A stretch of DNA of 64,000 nt. Source: Purshia tridentata (Eukaryota > Streptophyta > Magnoliopsida > Rosales > Rosaceae). This document shows, piece by piece, positions 39,801-52,331 of the stretch; positions within the stretch are counted from its first letter, which is position 1; each line of letters begins with the position of its first letter. The notes beneath the pieces were generated by a model. That model ran no database searches and was not told the origin of the DNA. It saw only the letters and a program-made list of their open reading frames with translations. Location of the stretch: the NCBI GenBank assembly GCA_003254885.1, contig QANT01005285.1:25596-89595 (forward strand). Direction: 5' to 3'. The translations under genes and the position numbers were made by a program.

Positions 39801-41441
39801 ATGCCATGTTTGGGTTGAAGAATTAAGACCACTTAGGCATGCACTTAGGTATGGTGATTTACTTAAAACAAACAATTAATTACAAAAACATATAAAGCTT
39901 ATTTAAATTCTTATTCCATGATTACCATCAATTCTCATCCTCCCTCGATCGTCTCCTCTCATGCATGCATGCACACGTCATGAAAAAGTAAGTTTTAGTA
40001 TGAAATTTTAATATGCCAGAAATCCATGCATGACAAAAGCACGTTAATACGTTATACATATGTACTCATGAGTCATAGTCGTCACTCATTGCCCCACTCA
40101 AAAGCAAATGCATATATATATATATATTCCCGTTGAAAGTCTTGAAGCTTCGCTATGATGTATTCCAATTTATCATCAAATCACTTTAATTCCTAGTATG
40201 AAAATTCCAAATAATATAATGCTTGTAATCAAATTTACAAACATTTTAACTTAAGTGGGGAGAAAAAATATATATTTTTTGAATTTTAAAAAGAGCTATG
40301 AGAGGTAATCAAGAAAAAGTCAACAAAAAATTAGCTCCTAAATACTTTTAACCAACAAATAAGATTAAGTGGTATTTTAGGAACAAAAAATATTATAAAA
40401 ATGTCAATTCATATATACTGATGGTTGGAAGACTAAAATAGTTTTTATCTTACAGCAGGGTCAATATATATATATTGACAGTAAAGCAAGACTTTACATT
40501 CCCTATATGGCGTGAGATACTCTCAACACTCCTTTATGTGTAAATTGTTTGGTAAATTGTCTGTTCGGATACTCAGAAGAAGTTAGAACATTCAATCCAA
40601 ACTACTAATTAAAAATAAATAGATAAAGTAAAAAGAGTAATATATTATTCTATTGAATACATTACGATAATAATTAAGCAGCAAGACAAGTTTACAGAAT
40701 CTACAATACAATTTACGCATTTAGGAAGACATATAATTACACTTCATGTAATAAATAAATTAAGAATATAATCACCAATCACTAGTTTGGGAATAATTAC
40801 ATGTATTTGTGTGTTCGAATTAGTTTATCTTAAAATTTTATATCGAATGAAGAGACTGTGGGACCGGAGATGCATGATGAAGCTGGTACGACACCTAGTA
40901 CTATCAGAGGACACATGTACTACTGTACCACTTTCTACTACGACACATGTTATGCTTTTGAGAACCTTGAGATAGATGACTAAAAACGAATCATTAATTC
41001 AAGATTCTCTCCTATGAGTATGTAGCTAGATTCTCCCTTTTCTTCCTCTCATCAACACCAAATATATAATATCATCGATCCATAGCTAGCTAGAATTAAC
41101 AAAGATATGGAATTTCCATAAGGGTCTCCTAGCTCCTTATATATTGACCCAAATGACTCTTTAGCTCAGTATCATGTATGTGTGTATATACTGATATTCT
41201 AGAGGAAGAAATTACAGTATAAAAAAAATACATGTCTATGGAGCATGAGAGAGCATGAGAGGTACCTGGAGCTGGAGTAGTCATAAAGCTTGCCAGTAGC
41301 AGAGAAGATGACGACAGAAACATCAGAATCACAGAGAAGTGAAAGCTCTTCGGCTTTCTTTAAAAGCCCTCTTCTCCTCTTCGAGAAAGTCACCTGCCTC
41401 GCTGGCAAGTTGTCAATCTTCTGGATCTTGATCTTGTTCAT
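30813..41441 (-). CDS. DAM: DAM-c: SVP/AGL24-clade MIKC MADS-box transcription factor, complete
   Basis: Eight exons: 41441-41266, 32837-32759, 32554-32493, 32404-32308, 32000-31959, 31635-31594, 31483-31323 and 30831-30813. They total 678 nt, giving 225 aa. It is a close paralog of DAM-a. Exon 4 is 97 nt, one codon shorter, so EAGLSRVIE becomes [12 protein letters not shown]-domain differences include GLLKK for GLFKK, LSLLCDS for LSVLCDS and KLYDY for KLFDY. All splice junctions are canonical and in frame. LSLKL sits at 215-219, and the protein ends LGLPFFG. The same choice exists between reading into TGA after exon 7 and splicing to the 19-nt last exon. Intron 1 is 8.4 kb, longer than in DAM-a mainly through insertions at 35.26-36.23 kb and about 38.04-38.42 kb. 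ATG at 41453 is an alternative start. DAM-a and DAM-c look functional. Confidence 0.9.
35260..36235. mobile_element. About 970-bp insertion in DAM-c intron 1, hAT-like with internal AT repeats
   Basis: DAM-a and DAM-e are continuous across this point, so the segment is an insertion. Its right part (35260-35460) is dense in ggcc/gggc motifs; its left end has ttgggccacccc. Between them 35630-35960 holds about seven irregular units of the type attagtcaattayccaattgaaa. No transposase frame was found. hAT-like non-autonomous origin is inferred. Confidence 0.6.
37165..37206. repeat. Short hairpin-forming inverted repeat
   Basis: gtccgcatgtggcataaga, then a short loop, then tcttataccacggac. A related structure with diverged arms is at about 60630-60695 in DAM-e. 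Possibly the end of a small element. Confidence 0.5.
38038..38420. mobile_element. Probable MITE specific to DAM-c intron 1
   Basis: Starts agagcatctccaaaagg, a start typical of plant MITEs, and ends near ttgtaaagatactctaagg. It is absent from the matching place in DAM-a, where the GGGTGTTC MITE follows directly. Confidence 0.45.
39960..40032. promoter_or_regulatory. RY-motif cluster in DAM-c intron 1
   Basis: CATGCATGCATGCA at 39960-39973 and CATGCATG at 40025-40032, about 1.3 kb downstream of exon 1, in the same ccctcgatcgtctcctct context as in DAM-a. Confidence 0.6.
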
Positions 41442-42260
41442 CTTATTCAACATGAAAACCAAACCCACTTCACATACTCATTCACTCAAACTCTATGTGT
41501 GCACACAGATACACAAGAATGTGCATATATATAAATGGACCAGATTCTAAAAATAATTCAGCTTTTGGCCAAAAAAGGAAAAAAATTAATTATTCATCTG
41601 AAACCCTAGCACATATCCAAATTTTGAAGAAACCCAGAAACAATAGCTCATGACATGGAGCTAGATCACAGAAATTGGTCTTTTCTTTTTTGCTCTTATT
41701 ATTTACCTTCTTTTTTTGGGAGGAAGCTGATGAAGTTTACGTCTTACCAGAACTCACCGGAGAGAGAGAGATAGAGTGAAAGAATGGAAGGAAGAAGAGG
41801 CGGTTGGCTGTTCAATAATGGAAATATTGTTAAGTTTTCCATTATTGAAGTTTTTTAAATTTTCTCGCATTGATTTTTCGAATCTGACGGACATCACTGC
41901 ATTTGAGTAGATGAATGAGATCTCCACCGTCGTTTGAATGAGATCTTCGATACTTTCTGTAAAAGTTGCGAGTAAATTGATTCCATTTATGTGGACTAGT
42001 ATCCCTCACAGCCATGCTGCTGAGCTGGCACTTAAACTTATACCATCGTTTGCCACGTGGACAGTATTTTGATTGGTCATGTCATGCCCACTCGATTTAT
42101 CGCGACAAATTGGACGAAACTAACCTTCGGCTTGATTCACTTTGTGTTCGTATGACCGTATGAGAATGATTTTTTAATAGAAGATATGTTTGTCCGTTTC
42201 AATAGGCAGGGTGGGACCGCTAACGAAAATTAAGGTTGGTATTATCTAAAACAAAACTTG
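41442..42260 (-). promoter_or_regulatory. DAM-c upstream region and leader
   Basis: Near-copy of the DAM-a upstream region: putative leader donor at 41706, short GA repeat at about 41761, GATCTCCACCGTC at 41929-41941, and G-box CACGTG at 42054-42059 in the gccatgctgctgagctggc block. Confidence 0.6.
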
Positions 42261-45249
42261 TTCATGTTTGGGGGAGTTATCCGACAAAAGTATTGCCTCC
42301 AGGGAGTGCGGCGAGTGCCCCACGTCATAAATTAAGCAATCAACACCACAATTCAACATATTTCGACCAAAAGGCAAAAACAAAACAACAAAAATTTCAC
42401 ACATAATTCTTTCTTCCTCAAATTAATGGAAAGTTTTCATTTAGATATGTTTCTCTATAGCCATATTTAAACTTGAAAAAATATTTAATGTCATAGTTGC
42501 TAAATTTGCATATGTTTATACACACACACGTTAGTTTATCACTTGTTAAAATAAAAAAATTTGTATAGAATTAACCCAAATTTGATTAAACAAATAAATT
42601 TTTGATGAGCATAACATATATTACTCAACCCGCAAGTACACCATGCTGTCAAAAAATGCATGCTTTCAAAAAATGAATTATTAGCACAAACCTTAGTTTG
42701 CATCACTTTCAAAAACTAAGTTCTGCTCAAATCCTCTTTCCCAGCTTCTGCAACTCATCCATATCAAGCTCTTCAAGATCCTCGATCTCCGATCATCTGC
42801 CTATTGCAAGAAGCTTATTTAATTATCTTATTAATGAATACAACTTAATTACAACTTACTAGCTTCTTTATTACCTTACCTGCCTATTGCCGATAGCTCT
42901 TATCTGCAAGTTCCTTGCTCAATTCGATGTTATTATCCTTCTCCAGCTAAAATTAGAAATGAAATCGTCATTTATTTTATGTAATCTTTGCTGGATAATA
43001 AAAAACTATAAACATCCAAACAAACAAAAGACCAATGTAATATAAACTTCCGACAATACAACTCATTAACATTTGATTATTATTTATTACCATATCTCTA
43101 CCAGCAAAATAACTTGCAAGAATTTGAAATTAATTAAAATTAGAGGTGAGCACAAATTGGTTGGAATCAAACTAAAGCTCAATCGATATTTTTGGGTTAC
43201 CCACCTCTAGAAATTGATGAATTGACTAGAAAAACATTGATGAAATTTTGATGAAGTCAGCAATATCCTTGGATGTCTAAGCATGAAAAATGATCCAAAA
43301 AAATTATCCAAGAATATCATTGGATGTTGTGGGTATGTTGGTCCAAGGTTTACGTACTAGTACTAGAGAAGCCAATGTATGATAATCCTCAGATTTTCAT
43401 ACTAAAAGGGTTCTTTTGGAAATTGATTTCCAATTATAGTGCGGACCCAGAACTTAATTTCCTACAATAATCTAAAGAAAGCAAAGATGGTCCAGTAATT
43501 AACCAACCGCAAACTAACTTGCAGAATTTATTACAGAAGAAACATGAACAGTAAAAAATAAAGCAACCAAAGAATAATACTTGGCTCAGTTTCTGAGGAA
43601 TTTTTCCAATATCTTCTCACGTATGCATATCCTTTTTAGTATTTTTATTTAATTTATAAATTAATTTTTTGTTTATCTAAAGTGAAAATGCCATAAGGAC
43701 ATGTTTTTATGGAAAGGATTGAATGAACTTTTCCAACTAGGAATTAATACCACGTGGCTTATGAAATATGTTTGACCAAAAAAATAATATTAAAGAATGG
43801 TGCCGTTCAGTACTGTTCCTGATTAAAAACACCATCACAGCCATGGTTTTAAAGGTTATTCTGTTGCACACAGAAGCAACAGGACTTCCGACATGCATAC
43901 AGTTTAAGTGATGTCTGACATGACTTCAAGCATAACGTTTAAGCTCAAGCATGAATTTTGAGCTTGAATGAATATGCCACTGTTCTTAGCTTAAGTAAGA
44001 AGATGAATTACTTATGAGAGAAATCTTATCCCCCTAAGGCCTAATCTTACCATTTTGGAGGGATTGAAAGATATATATTTTCTTCTATGATTAGTCTATC
44101 AAATTTTCTTCTTTAAAGTTAGAAGTTTCTTATTTGATTTTGAACACATAATTTTACATTTATTTTATCTTATCAAATTCTATGCATCAAACGAAACCAT
44201 ACAATATTGCGTTTATTTTCTTGTTAGATAAGCTTGAAATATAATAATTCTCTAAATTTTTAATTTTTGCTGATTTTTATATTGCCAATAGCTTGACAAT
44301 GTTACTGATTTTTTAACAGCCAATCAATTCTTACAATAATCAGTCACTTTCTCCATCCTTTTTCTCTAATTTCCAATGAACTTAACCTCATAGGGTGTAA
44401 AATAATTCGTTGAGACCTTATATTAAATTTTAACTTTGAAATTTTACATCTAAACTCAAAATTTCAAAATAAAACTTCAGCACCTGAAATGAAAAAAAAA
44501 TTTATGGTATCCTGCTCTAAAGGACTCTACATATGCAAACCTAAATCCTTTTGATACTCTTAAAATGCTTTTATTTTTGAGATTAAAACAGATATGCAAA
44601 CATGGAACTATAAGCTTCGTAATAATCACAACCCACTACGTAAGTAGAACAAATAATGGGTAAAACATCTAAAATATGCGTTAAGAGCATTTTAAGAAAA
44701 TCTCTAAATCTGATTTTTCATTAATATTGACTCAAAATTTAATATTGGTGAGTTGACAAGTAGTCAAAGGGTGAACCCACAAAGGAAAAATGATGAATTT
44801 TCATGGTTGCATATCCGACACCGCGATTAAGTACTTTTAAAAACTCGGGGTTCAAAACGATACTTCTTTAGCACTTGTTCTATAACCTGATATTCACCTT
44901 CACCTTACTAAGTATAGATAGACAAAGTTAAAGAGTACTAGATACGGCCCAACTATGAGGTAAGCATTCAAATAAAGAAATTGAGGTTACTATTCTTCTT
45001 TGACAACAAACAATAAAATCAAAAACATAAGAGAGTCCAAAACAATCAAAACAGCAAGCTTTCCCAAATCGGAGCCCCGAAATGCCAAGCCCTAACTAGT
45101 AACCAACCAAAATACCCAATAGTGAAGATGAGGGTAATGTCAATCCCCAGGACACATCTTCGATTTACCCACCATAGTCCTTTTAATGGAATTTTCAACT
45201 ATTTTTTCAAGCTTAAATCAATTACCAAACTGATAGTCTTAAATAAAAT

Positions 45250-47950
45250 AATATATTATTAAGTATAATTATCTAAATGTTGTATATATTTACCGGTGGC
45301 AGCATTTAGAAACATATTTAAAGCAACTTACCGTACTAGCCATGTCTTTCGCAATTGTACTCCTAGTTTTTAACAACCTAATTTTATACTGAATTTAAAC
45401 ATATAATTACGGGTATTTTTTAAAATACCCCGACCTTATTTATTAATTATAAAATTATCCATATTTTCCAATATTTTTTCATATCCTAGCCAGAGAAAGA
45501 GAGCTTGAAAGTTAGAGAAGATGTGCATTATTAAGCATTCTAGCGAGAAGAAAAAATTTAAGCATTCTATGAGTACTATATTCAAAAGCCATATTATATT
45601 TTATTTTAATTTTGTAGTCTGAATAATTTTACTCTTTGATAAAATTTATGTAATTTATTTTAATTTTCAATTAAGACCAAATATTTTATTTTGTCACTTA
45701 AATCATTTTATTACATGGCAATTCCCTTGAATATAGATATGTTCATCATTTTGCGTAAGATTTCTTGCCAATCAAGTTATAGAAAAATTGTTAGTACATG
45801 AAATTTTAACTTTGTTTTTATCCTAAATCATATTTGATCCTCATGGTTTAAATTTGGCGAGTTTGGTCTCCCTTTTTTATTTTATATATATATCATTTGC
45901 AATTTTATTAATATTTTAAAATTTCGTCATAGGTCTCATATTTTCAATTTGGAGAAAAATAGAACAGACCAATAGCTAGTTCGTCTTTGTTAGAAATGTG
46001 GAAAATAGAATAGACCAGTAGCTAGTTGGTACAAGTATGAATACATGCAAATGATAATATGAGAATGCTACGTGTACCACATTCTTTGTACTACATTTCT
46101 AATAAAGGTAGGGCCCTACCTAAAAAAGGGAGTCACACTGTGATTAGAGACGTGCAACACGAGTACCAAAAACTTGATTTACCTAGCATTTTGAACAAAA
46201 GAAATAGCACACGTCTCCCTGAAAAGCAAAGCTCACCCCAGTTTGAGAGAGAATGATTCAGAGCAGTCATCTTCTCGACAAGGACAACTACTGAAGTTGG
46301 TGACAATTGTGGCAGAATTCAATGACATGCCATCCTCTGCAATCAAATTATCCAGAATGTACTCATGTTAATTTTCAGGGCCCTATGTTATAGAAGAGAA
46401 TGTACTCATGGAAAAAGGTAGGTGAACTGAACATTAGCCTCAATTATCAGATAAATATATATCAGATCAATTAATATATGTGATCAAGCATACCCACTCT
46501 GCTGAGATTTGAATTTGGCCCACATGGTGGTTTGCAAATAGATACAACACTAGATTATAGTGAAATTGTTTGGGTTCTGGGAAAAGGATGTTGTGGGTAT
46601 GTTGGTCCATGGTTGAACCAGTACTAAAGAAGCCAATATTAATAATCCTCACTTTTTCATACTAAAAAGGGTTGTTTTGGAAGTTGATTTCCAATTATAT
46701 TGCAGACCCAGAACTAAGTCTCCACTGACCTAAAAAGGGTCGCCCCCATAAAATAACCAATCATCTAAAGAAAGCAAAAATGCTCCAGTAATTAACCAAC
46801 CACTCAACAATTAATTTAATTTAACTAACCTGTAGAATGTATTACAGAAGAAACATGAACAGTAAAGAATAAAGGAAATCTATATTACATGTTTAGACCA
46901 AATTAACCAGTACTGTTCCTAGCAAGAATCAGAAGGAGTTCATGATCAAGAACACCATTACAATTCACAACCTTGATTTTAAAGATTGGTCCTGTTGCAG
47001 ACAAAAGCAACCAAGTCTCAGTTATGGAACTATTGGGTTTTTGACATCAACTTTAAGATTGGTCCAGTACAAGATGTTTGAGCTCACATACATGCTACTG
47101 TTTTTTTATGGAGAAATCATATGCATAAAATGACTAAAAGGGCCAAGCTTGAGAAATGTTAAGCACTTAATAATCTATTTGCAGGTTAATTTGACGATTG
47201 CTTGGTTGGTCAAAATGTTAATTCAGTCAGATTCTTTGATAGCTATTTTATTCTAAAATATTATTAGACCAAAGGCTATAATCAAGATATTTAGAATACA
47301 CGGCAAACTAAAGTGAGGGTGTGAAACCGTCAAATTAACTGTTGGGGCTCACCTATAAAAATAAAGAATAAAAAACTAAGTGGGGCTATAGAAACTTAAG
47401 GACTATAGTTCATTTTCTTGTTATATGGTTGTGGATGTGTGAGAGGGTTCTTTTGTCCTTCTCTAGAGACCAATTTTTAAGGGAAAAGGACGTCCTATAT
47501 GTTGGTCCAAGCTAGGTTGAACTACAGAAGCCATTTTTGATAATCGGCAGCTTTTGTAAAAGGTTCTTTTGTAATTTGATTTCCAATTAAATTGCAGACC
47601 CAGAAAATAGTTCAAAAAACCCAACAAGGGGGAAAAAAGGTTAGAGACGCTCATGTATTTGCTACTATAATTAAGTAGTTAAGGTCATAAAAGCTTCAAT
47701 TTAATTGTGATTGTAAACTACCACTTTGAAAATGCATTATCAGACCATAGGCTAAGATAATTGACACGTGTTAACCATTAATGATGGTGGTAAACTAGAG
47801 TGATCAAAAATGAACTCTAGAGTACAATGCAAAGTGCAAACTAGTATGAGAGTCTTGAGACCATTGAAGCAACTAAGTGGGGTTCACCTATCAAAAAATA
47901 AAAGTTAAAAATTATAACCTAAATCATAATAGATAATTAGGGTGTACTCC
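45250..47950 (-). pseudogene. DAM-f: deletion relic of a first-subtype DAM gene
   Basis: From low to high coordinates it matches the DAM-a 3' flank (45.25-45.4 kb), the last exon (ctagcc at 45485-45490), exon 7 (about 46230-46356, with indels) and then, directly, intron 1 sequence normally found above exon 2 (46.37 kb onward, beginning at the ttttcagg...catagaaga block). Exons 2-6 and the introns between them are gone. Intron-1-derived sequence appears in two similar tracts (about 46.49-46.95 and 47.43-47.90 kb). No MADS exon is attached. Confidence 0.78.
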
Positions 47951-48471
47951 TTCGTCACATAAGAAATTCGATTGTACCATAATAACTTTTCAAATTTTGT
48001 TAAACTCCTTTAGGTACATTGGTGTGCACAGCTAATTGGCACCACCTTGTGATGACGCTCAGATTTACTTCTCTCGAGAATGGATGACCGTAGTCGCACG
48101 AGATGATCCCAAACCTTTCGTATGTTAATAATATGCTAAAAACCGAGCAAACAAGCTCGCCATATATGGGACGATATCCGTTAAACATTTAAGGCGGCCT
48201 AAAACACTATTTGGGGCATCGATAAACAAAATGTGAAGATCCGAAAAAGAGCTAGCCCTACTCTGTCACCATTATTTTCAAAGAAAGGGTAGGAGAGAAC
48301 ATCACCGAAACAACACACCAAAAAAAAAAAAAACCAAGGAAAAACAAAACTCTCACATGGAGAGTTAGAAAAGTTCTCACATAGAGGGAGGAGAGTATCC
48401 CGAGTGATAACACAATTGCAAAAATGAAAAGCAAGAAGAGGGGTGGCCTGTGAGATACTCATCAATTTTCT

Positions 48472-49304
48472 TGTTAGGACTCTCTCTCATTAATACATGG
48501 TGCTAACTAAGTATTGAAAAAAAAAGATTCCACATTGGAAGACAGTAAAAGATAGAGCTAACCTTGTGTTGTGTTTTAGCTCTCATTCAGAGGTGTCTCA
48601 AGGCCATGAAAGTATTCTTAGAGGTTTGGTTGAAGTTAGAAAAGTTGTAGGATGTTCGTGTTCAGGTGAAGCCTCTAAAACATGAATATTTTGGAAGAAA
48701 AGCCCCTGAAGACCGGTCCCATGGCCATTGGATCTGTCCACAGGGGCTAAGACGAGTTTTTTCCGCTGCCAGGCTTTTGAAGGACCGGTTCTGGACGTGG
48801 TTCTCCGCCTTTTTTCTTAGTTTTAAGGGATTTTAAGCTTTCTACTTCAATTGGGTTTGTTTTCTAAAGGTCTATTGTGTATAAATAGGACTTTTAGGCT
48901 AAAAAAAACCCTCAGAATCTGAATTGTAGAAAGCAAGTCTTAGGATTCTTGGGATACACAATCTATATTGGTGAGATCAAGATTAGGTAATTAATCTTGA
49001 GTGAGAAAGCTAGGGTTCTTGATAATCACTTTGAAAAAGTTTGTACAAGGGATTTAGGGATTGGGTTATGTAATCCAGTCCAACTGTAATCTTGTACTTG
49101 TTTATTCTCATAATGAAGAATGGAAATCTCTTTCGGGGACATAGGCGTGAATTTTGCTGAACCTCGTAAAATCTCAATGTGATGGTATAAGCTTGTTTAT
49201 CTTGTTTAGCTGTTTTCTTTATTTTGAATATTTTCTTTTATCAAATTAATTACTTGTTGCCGTGACAATGAGAGTTTAGATTTAATTCTCAAACTATATC
49301 AACA
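48472..49304 (+). mobile_element. LTR-like segment, probable solo or truncated Copia-type LTR
   Basis: Starts tgttaggac and ends atcaaca. It contains a promoter-like TATAAATA at 48880-48887, then about 60-110 bp of leader, then a ttgtacttgtttattctcataatgaa polyadenylation-type region. No primer-binding site, gag/pol reading frame or matching target duplication is visible next to it. Confidence 0.5.
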
Positions 49305-50758
49305 CCTTGCTTAGTGTTCACCCAAAAGTATATATTCTCAGATTGCATGCATATATTTGTAAGTAACTTAGTGCAAAATGACAAATGTCGTTGAGAGAAA
49401 TCAACAAAGAAAAGAACAAGTCAACATCTTAACGCGTATTTATGGCCTCTCCTACCATTATCAATTGGTGTTTGATTAGATGCTCCAATATCAGAGCTAG
49501 GTTATAAATGTGTTTCAAGTTCTAACGACCACAAATGCACCAATGTTACCCAATGTGAATCTTCCACATATTAAACTTGAGTGATGCCACACTTGCCGAG
49601 GTGCATCAACAGAGATCTCACATTGTAAAGATCTAGTCTTGCTTAGTAGTTTATAACAAGTTACACATCTCCACTCATTGCCAACTGGTTTGATATTGAG
49701 TGCTCCACTTACCTTCCCTAAGTCCGTGCTCATCTATCTACTACAAGCTCTTCTCTTCTACATGATGATTGTCCATAACCAAAAGCCACCGGAATCATTG
49801 GTTTATCTCTCCACTATCTCACCATCACCTACTTAGACACAGCTTTAGCATTCAACCAATTCTCAGTTTACCCATCACCCTCTCAGACACAATGGACAAA
49901 CAACCAAGTGTTTTCTTGGACACCTCAAAACAACAAAGCATTCCCCAATTGCATGCCTACTTACTGGGTTGAAAACTGTAACTATCGCAGGTCCATTATT
50001 GCCTATTTTGTTTATCTTGAAATCTCTTAGAGCCTATCTTTTATAGAATTCGAGTATCGTGCATTTGCTACCATTATTGCTAAGATTTAATTCCTTGGTA
50101 TTAATATCTTCTTGGTGAGCTTAGTGTCTCTCTTAGCAAATACAAAGATGTGATGTCACGACTCAGGGACACGATCACCACCTCAACGTGATATGTGAAA
50201 AAGACTAGTCAGTAATAAAGCTCCCTGCAACCGTTATATAGCCTAGATTGACCTAATACGTAATTCATGCCAGATTCCAACACACACCATCACAGTCCAC
50301 GCAAACATAAGGTATCATAATCTCCCTTTAAATTTTCTTACGTCTTCTGAAGGCCTGCAATCGATCTTCAGCAATCAGATCCAAACTTTTGTCACAATGC
50401 CTCGAGCTTCCATGGTGGGATTAGAATGGACTCTAATAAATTTTTTGCGACCTAATGACACACTCACCGCCTACATGCAATTCCCAAATGATTACTCAAT
50501 CATGAAGCTCCCAAAAATTCTCGTGATAGAAGAGCTACAAGTAACATGTAGTCTAGTTAGGGTTCAGATCGAATCATTCAATGTATTTTTTCAAGTTATC
50601 ATAGTTGATTGTTTATCTGAACTAGGACCCACGAACCAGTGGAGAATTTCTTACGTCAACAAATCTCGCGTAATTTGTGATTGTTTGTGATTGCTTCGGT
50701 TTGTTGATTGATTCATATTTATTTAATTGTTGCTTAATTAATCAACTTAGTAAAATTT
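49305..50758. other. Unassigned repeat-like sequence
   Basis: No gene with convincing coding features. 49500-49700 has TRIM-related words (cacattgtaaag, agtgctccac). 50150-50700 has longer open stretches but no recognised domain, and is likely transposon debris. Confidence 0.4.
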
Positions 50759-51095
50759 GAAGAAATCTAGGCATCCATCCCAAAACCAATTGGCAATAAG
50801 AGGAGTAGCCCAAACCCTTATAAACCACTAGCAAGGCCCTCACATCTTCAATGTGGGATATCTCTCAACACGCCCCCGCACGTGTGGCATCATTTCAAGC
50901 CTAACACGTGGACAATTTATATTGGGTGACGTGGGAGCACATGTGGCCGTTTAGGCACATCACGTGTATAACCTGGCTCTGATACCATGAAGGAATCTAG
51001 GCATCCATCCCAAAACCAATTGGCAATAGGAGGAGTAGCCCAAACCCTTATAAACCACTAGCAAGGCCCTCACATCTTCAATGTGAGATATCTAA
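50759..51095 (-). mobile_element. TRIM retrotransposon (337 bp) with direct terminal repeats and AAATT target duplication
   Basis: Terminal repeats at 50759-50871 (113 bp) and 50990-51095 (about 106 bp) are nearly identical. Read on the minus strand, the upstream repeat ends ...CCTTCA and is followed at once by TGGTATCAGAGCC (50989-50977), the initiator-tRNA-Met primer site. GCGGGGGCG precedes the downstream repeat, which begins TGTTGAGAG, as a purine tract should. AAATT occurs on both sides (50754-50758 and 51096-51100). The 5' repeat lacks its first 7 bases. There is no coding capacity. Confidence 0.92.
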
Positions 51096-51228
51096 ATTAA
51101 ATTAGATAAATTTTTAATTAAACCTATTCACCCATTTTCTAGGCTTATTTAGTGATCTATGAGAGAATTTCCATACTAAATGAATATACAAATTTAAAGA
51201 TTGTTTTCCATACACGAACAGTGAGATT

Positions 51229-51254
51229 GAGAGAGAGAGAGAGAGAGAGAGAGA
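51229..51254. repeat. GA microsatellite
   Basis: A run of (ga) dinucleotides, about 13 units, in the inserted block. Confidence 0.9.
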
Positions 51255-51554
51255 ATTTTCTAATAACCTTTCCATTATAGATAAAGTTTTATTTTTCTTT
51301 AGACTTGGATATTAGTTTCTAATATTTTGGTACAATCAATTCTACGATTTGTTTTGTTTGCAATTATTTTAAAGTTTAAAAATGTAATAAAATACACAAA
51401 TTAGGAAATGAAAATCCTCATGAAAAAAGGATAAAACAGAAAAACCAAACAATTTTAAACTCACAATTTTATCTCAAAAAAGCAAGAAGAATGACAAACT
51501 AATCAGCCATACTCGGGAAAAACATTCTCACTTGTACCACAAATGCTGTTTATT

Positions 51555-51870
51555 AAGGGTCAATTTGAAAGTGCTTTTCGTAAGAAGCGCTTTTGTTCTA
51601 AGAACATAATTTTTTAAAAACAAACCAAATACCTCATGTAAATGTTCTTGGAAGCGCTTCTTAAATAAGCACTAAACAAGTGCTTCTTCAGGAAGCGCTT
51701 CAAACTGCTATTATAATCCAAAAGTGCTTTTAATTATTATTTTTAAACGCAAACAATTTTCTAATTGATGAGTATGGTTACATTATGATCCCAGGTGGAC
51801 CATTGAGTTTTTTAACTATTTGAAAACGCTTCTAAGACTTTTAAAAGCACCAACAAACAAGCCATAAATC
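51555..51870. mobile_element. Possible MITE with AAGCGCTT-type motifs
   Basis: Multiple gaagcgctt / agtgctttt words in both orientations; the left end tttgaaagtgctttt is roughly inverse to the right end aaaagcaccaacaaac. A common plant non-autonomous element pattern; exact ends not fixed. Confidence 0.4.
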
Positions 51871-52252
51871 CATTGAAATTATTTCTCGCGTCCATATGCA
51901 TTATTTTTTAGGTAGATTTCCAGTGAAGAACCTTGAATTTTTTATCCTTGAAGTACTTTATTTTTATTTTTATTTTTTTGGACAAACCCCTAAATAATTA
52001 TCTGATAGTTAAATAGAAAGATTTAACGAACTGAAACTCATTAACTTTCTAGCAAACACCAATTGAGATATCACATATTCCCATATAAAAATATATATTG
52101 GTGAACAATAAAATTTTAAATTTCGGATTATAATTTAAAAATAATAAATTATTTTGACCAAAAATAATAATACTTAAAAAGAAGTTGAGAAACCTTATGT
52201 AAATTCTTATTCCATGGTGAACATTAATTCTCACCCTCACTCTACTTCCTCT

Positions 52253-52331
52253 CATGCATGACAAAAACATGTATATGACCAATATGGCTCCAGCACTCAT
52301 TGTCCTACTCGAATAATATGCATGCATGCAT
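52253..52331. promoter_or_regulatory. RY-motif cluster in DAM-d intron
   Basis: CATGCATG at 52253-52260 and ATGCATGCATGCAT at 52318-52331, about 0.9-1.0 kb below the MADS remnant, matching the DAM-b arrangement. Confidence 0.55.

Larger units (their letters stand above)
44816..51972. other. About 7.15-kb block inserted in the DAM-d intron
   Basis: To the left DAM-d matches DAM-b up to ggttgcatatc (DAM-b 27891). To the right it matches again from ttttttgg (DAM-b about 27901). Only about 8 bp of DAM-b sequence is missing at the join, so the block is an insertion rather than two separate deletions. It contains the DAM-f relic (45.25-47.95 kb), an LTR-like segment (48.47-49.30 kb), unassigned sequence (49.3-50.7 kb) and a TRIM (50.76-51.10 kb). 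I found no clear inverted ends or target duplication for the whole block. Confidence 0.75.

Noticed and set aside
50397-50690. 97-codon plus-strand frame in the inserted block
   Set aside because: No recognisable domain, no intron context, and set among transposon fragments; not supportable as a gene.
44816-51972. Helitron as the carrier of the 7-kb block
   Set aside because: The left edge does start with TC, but I find no CTRR end or terminal hairpin at the right edge in either orientation.
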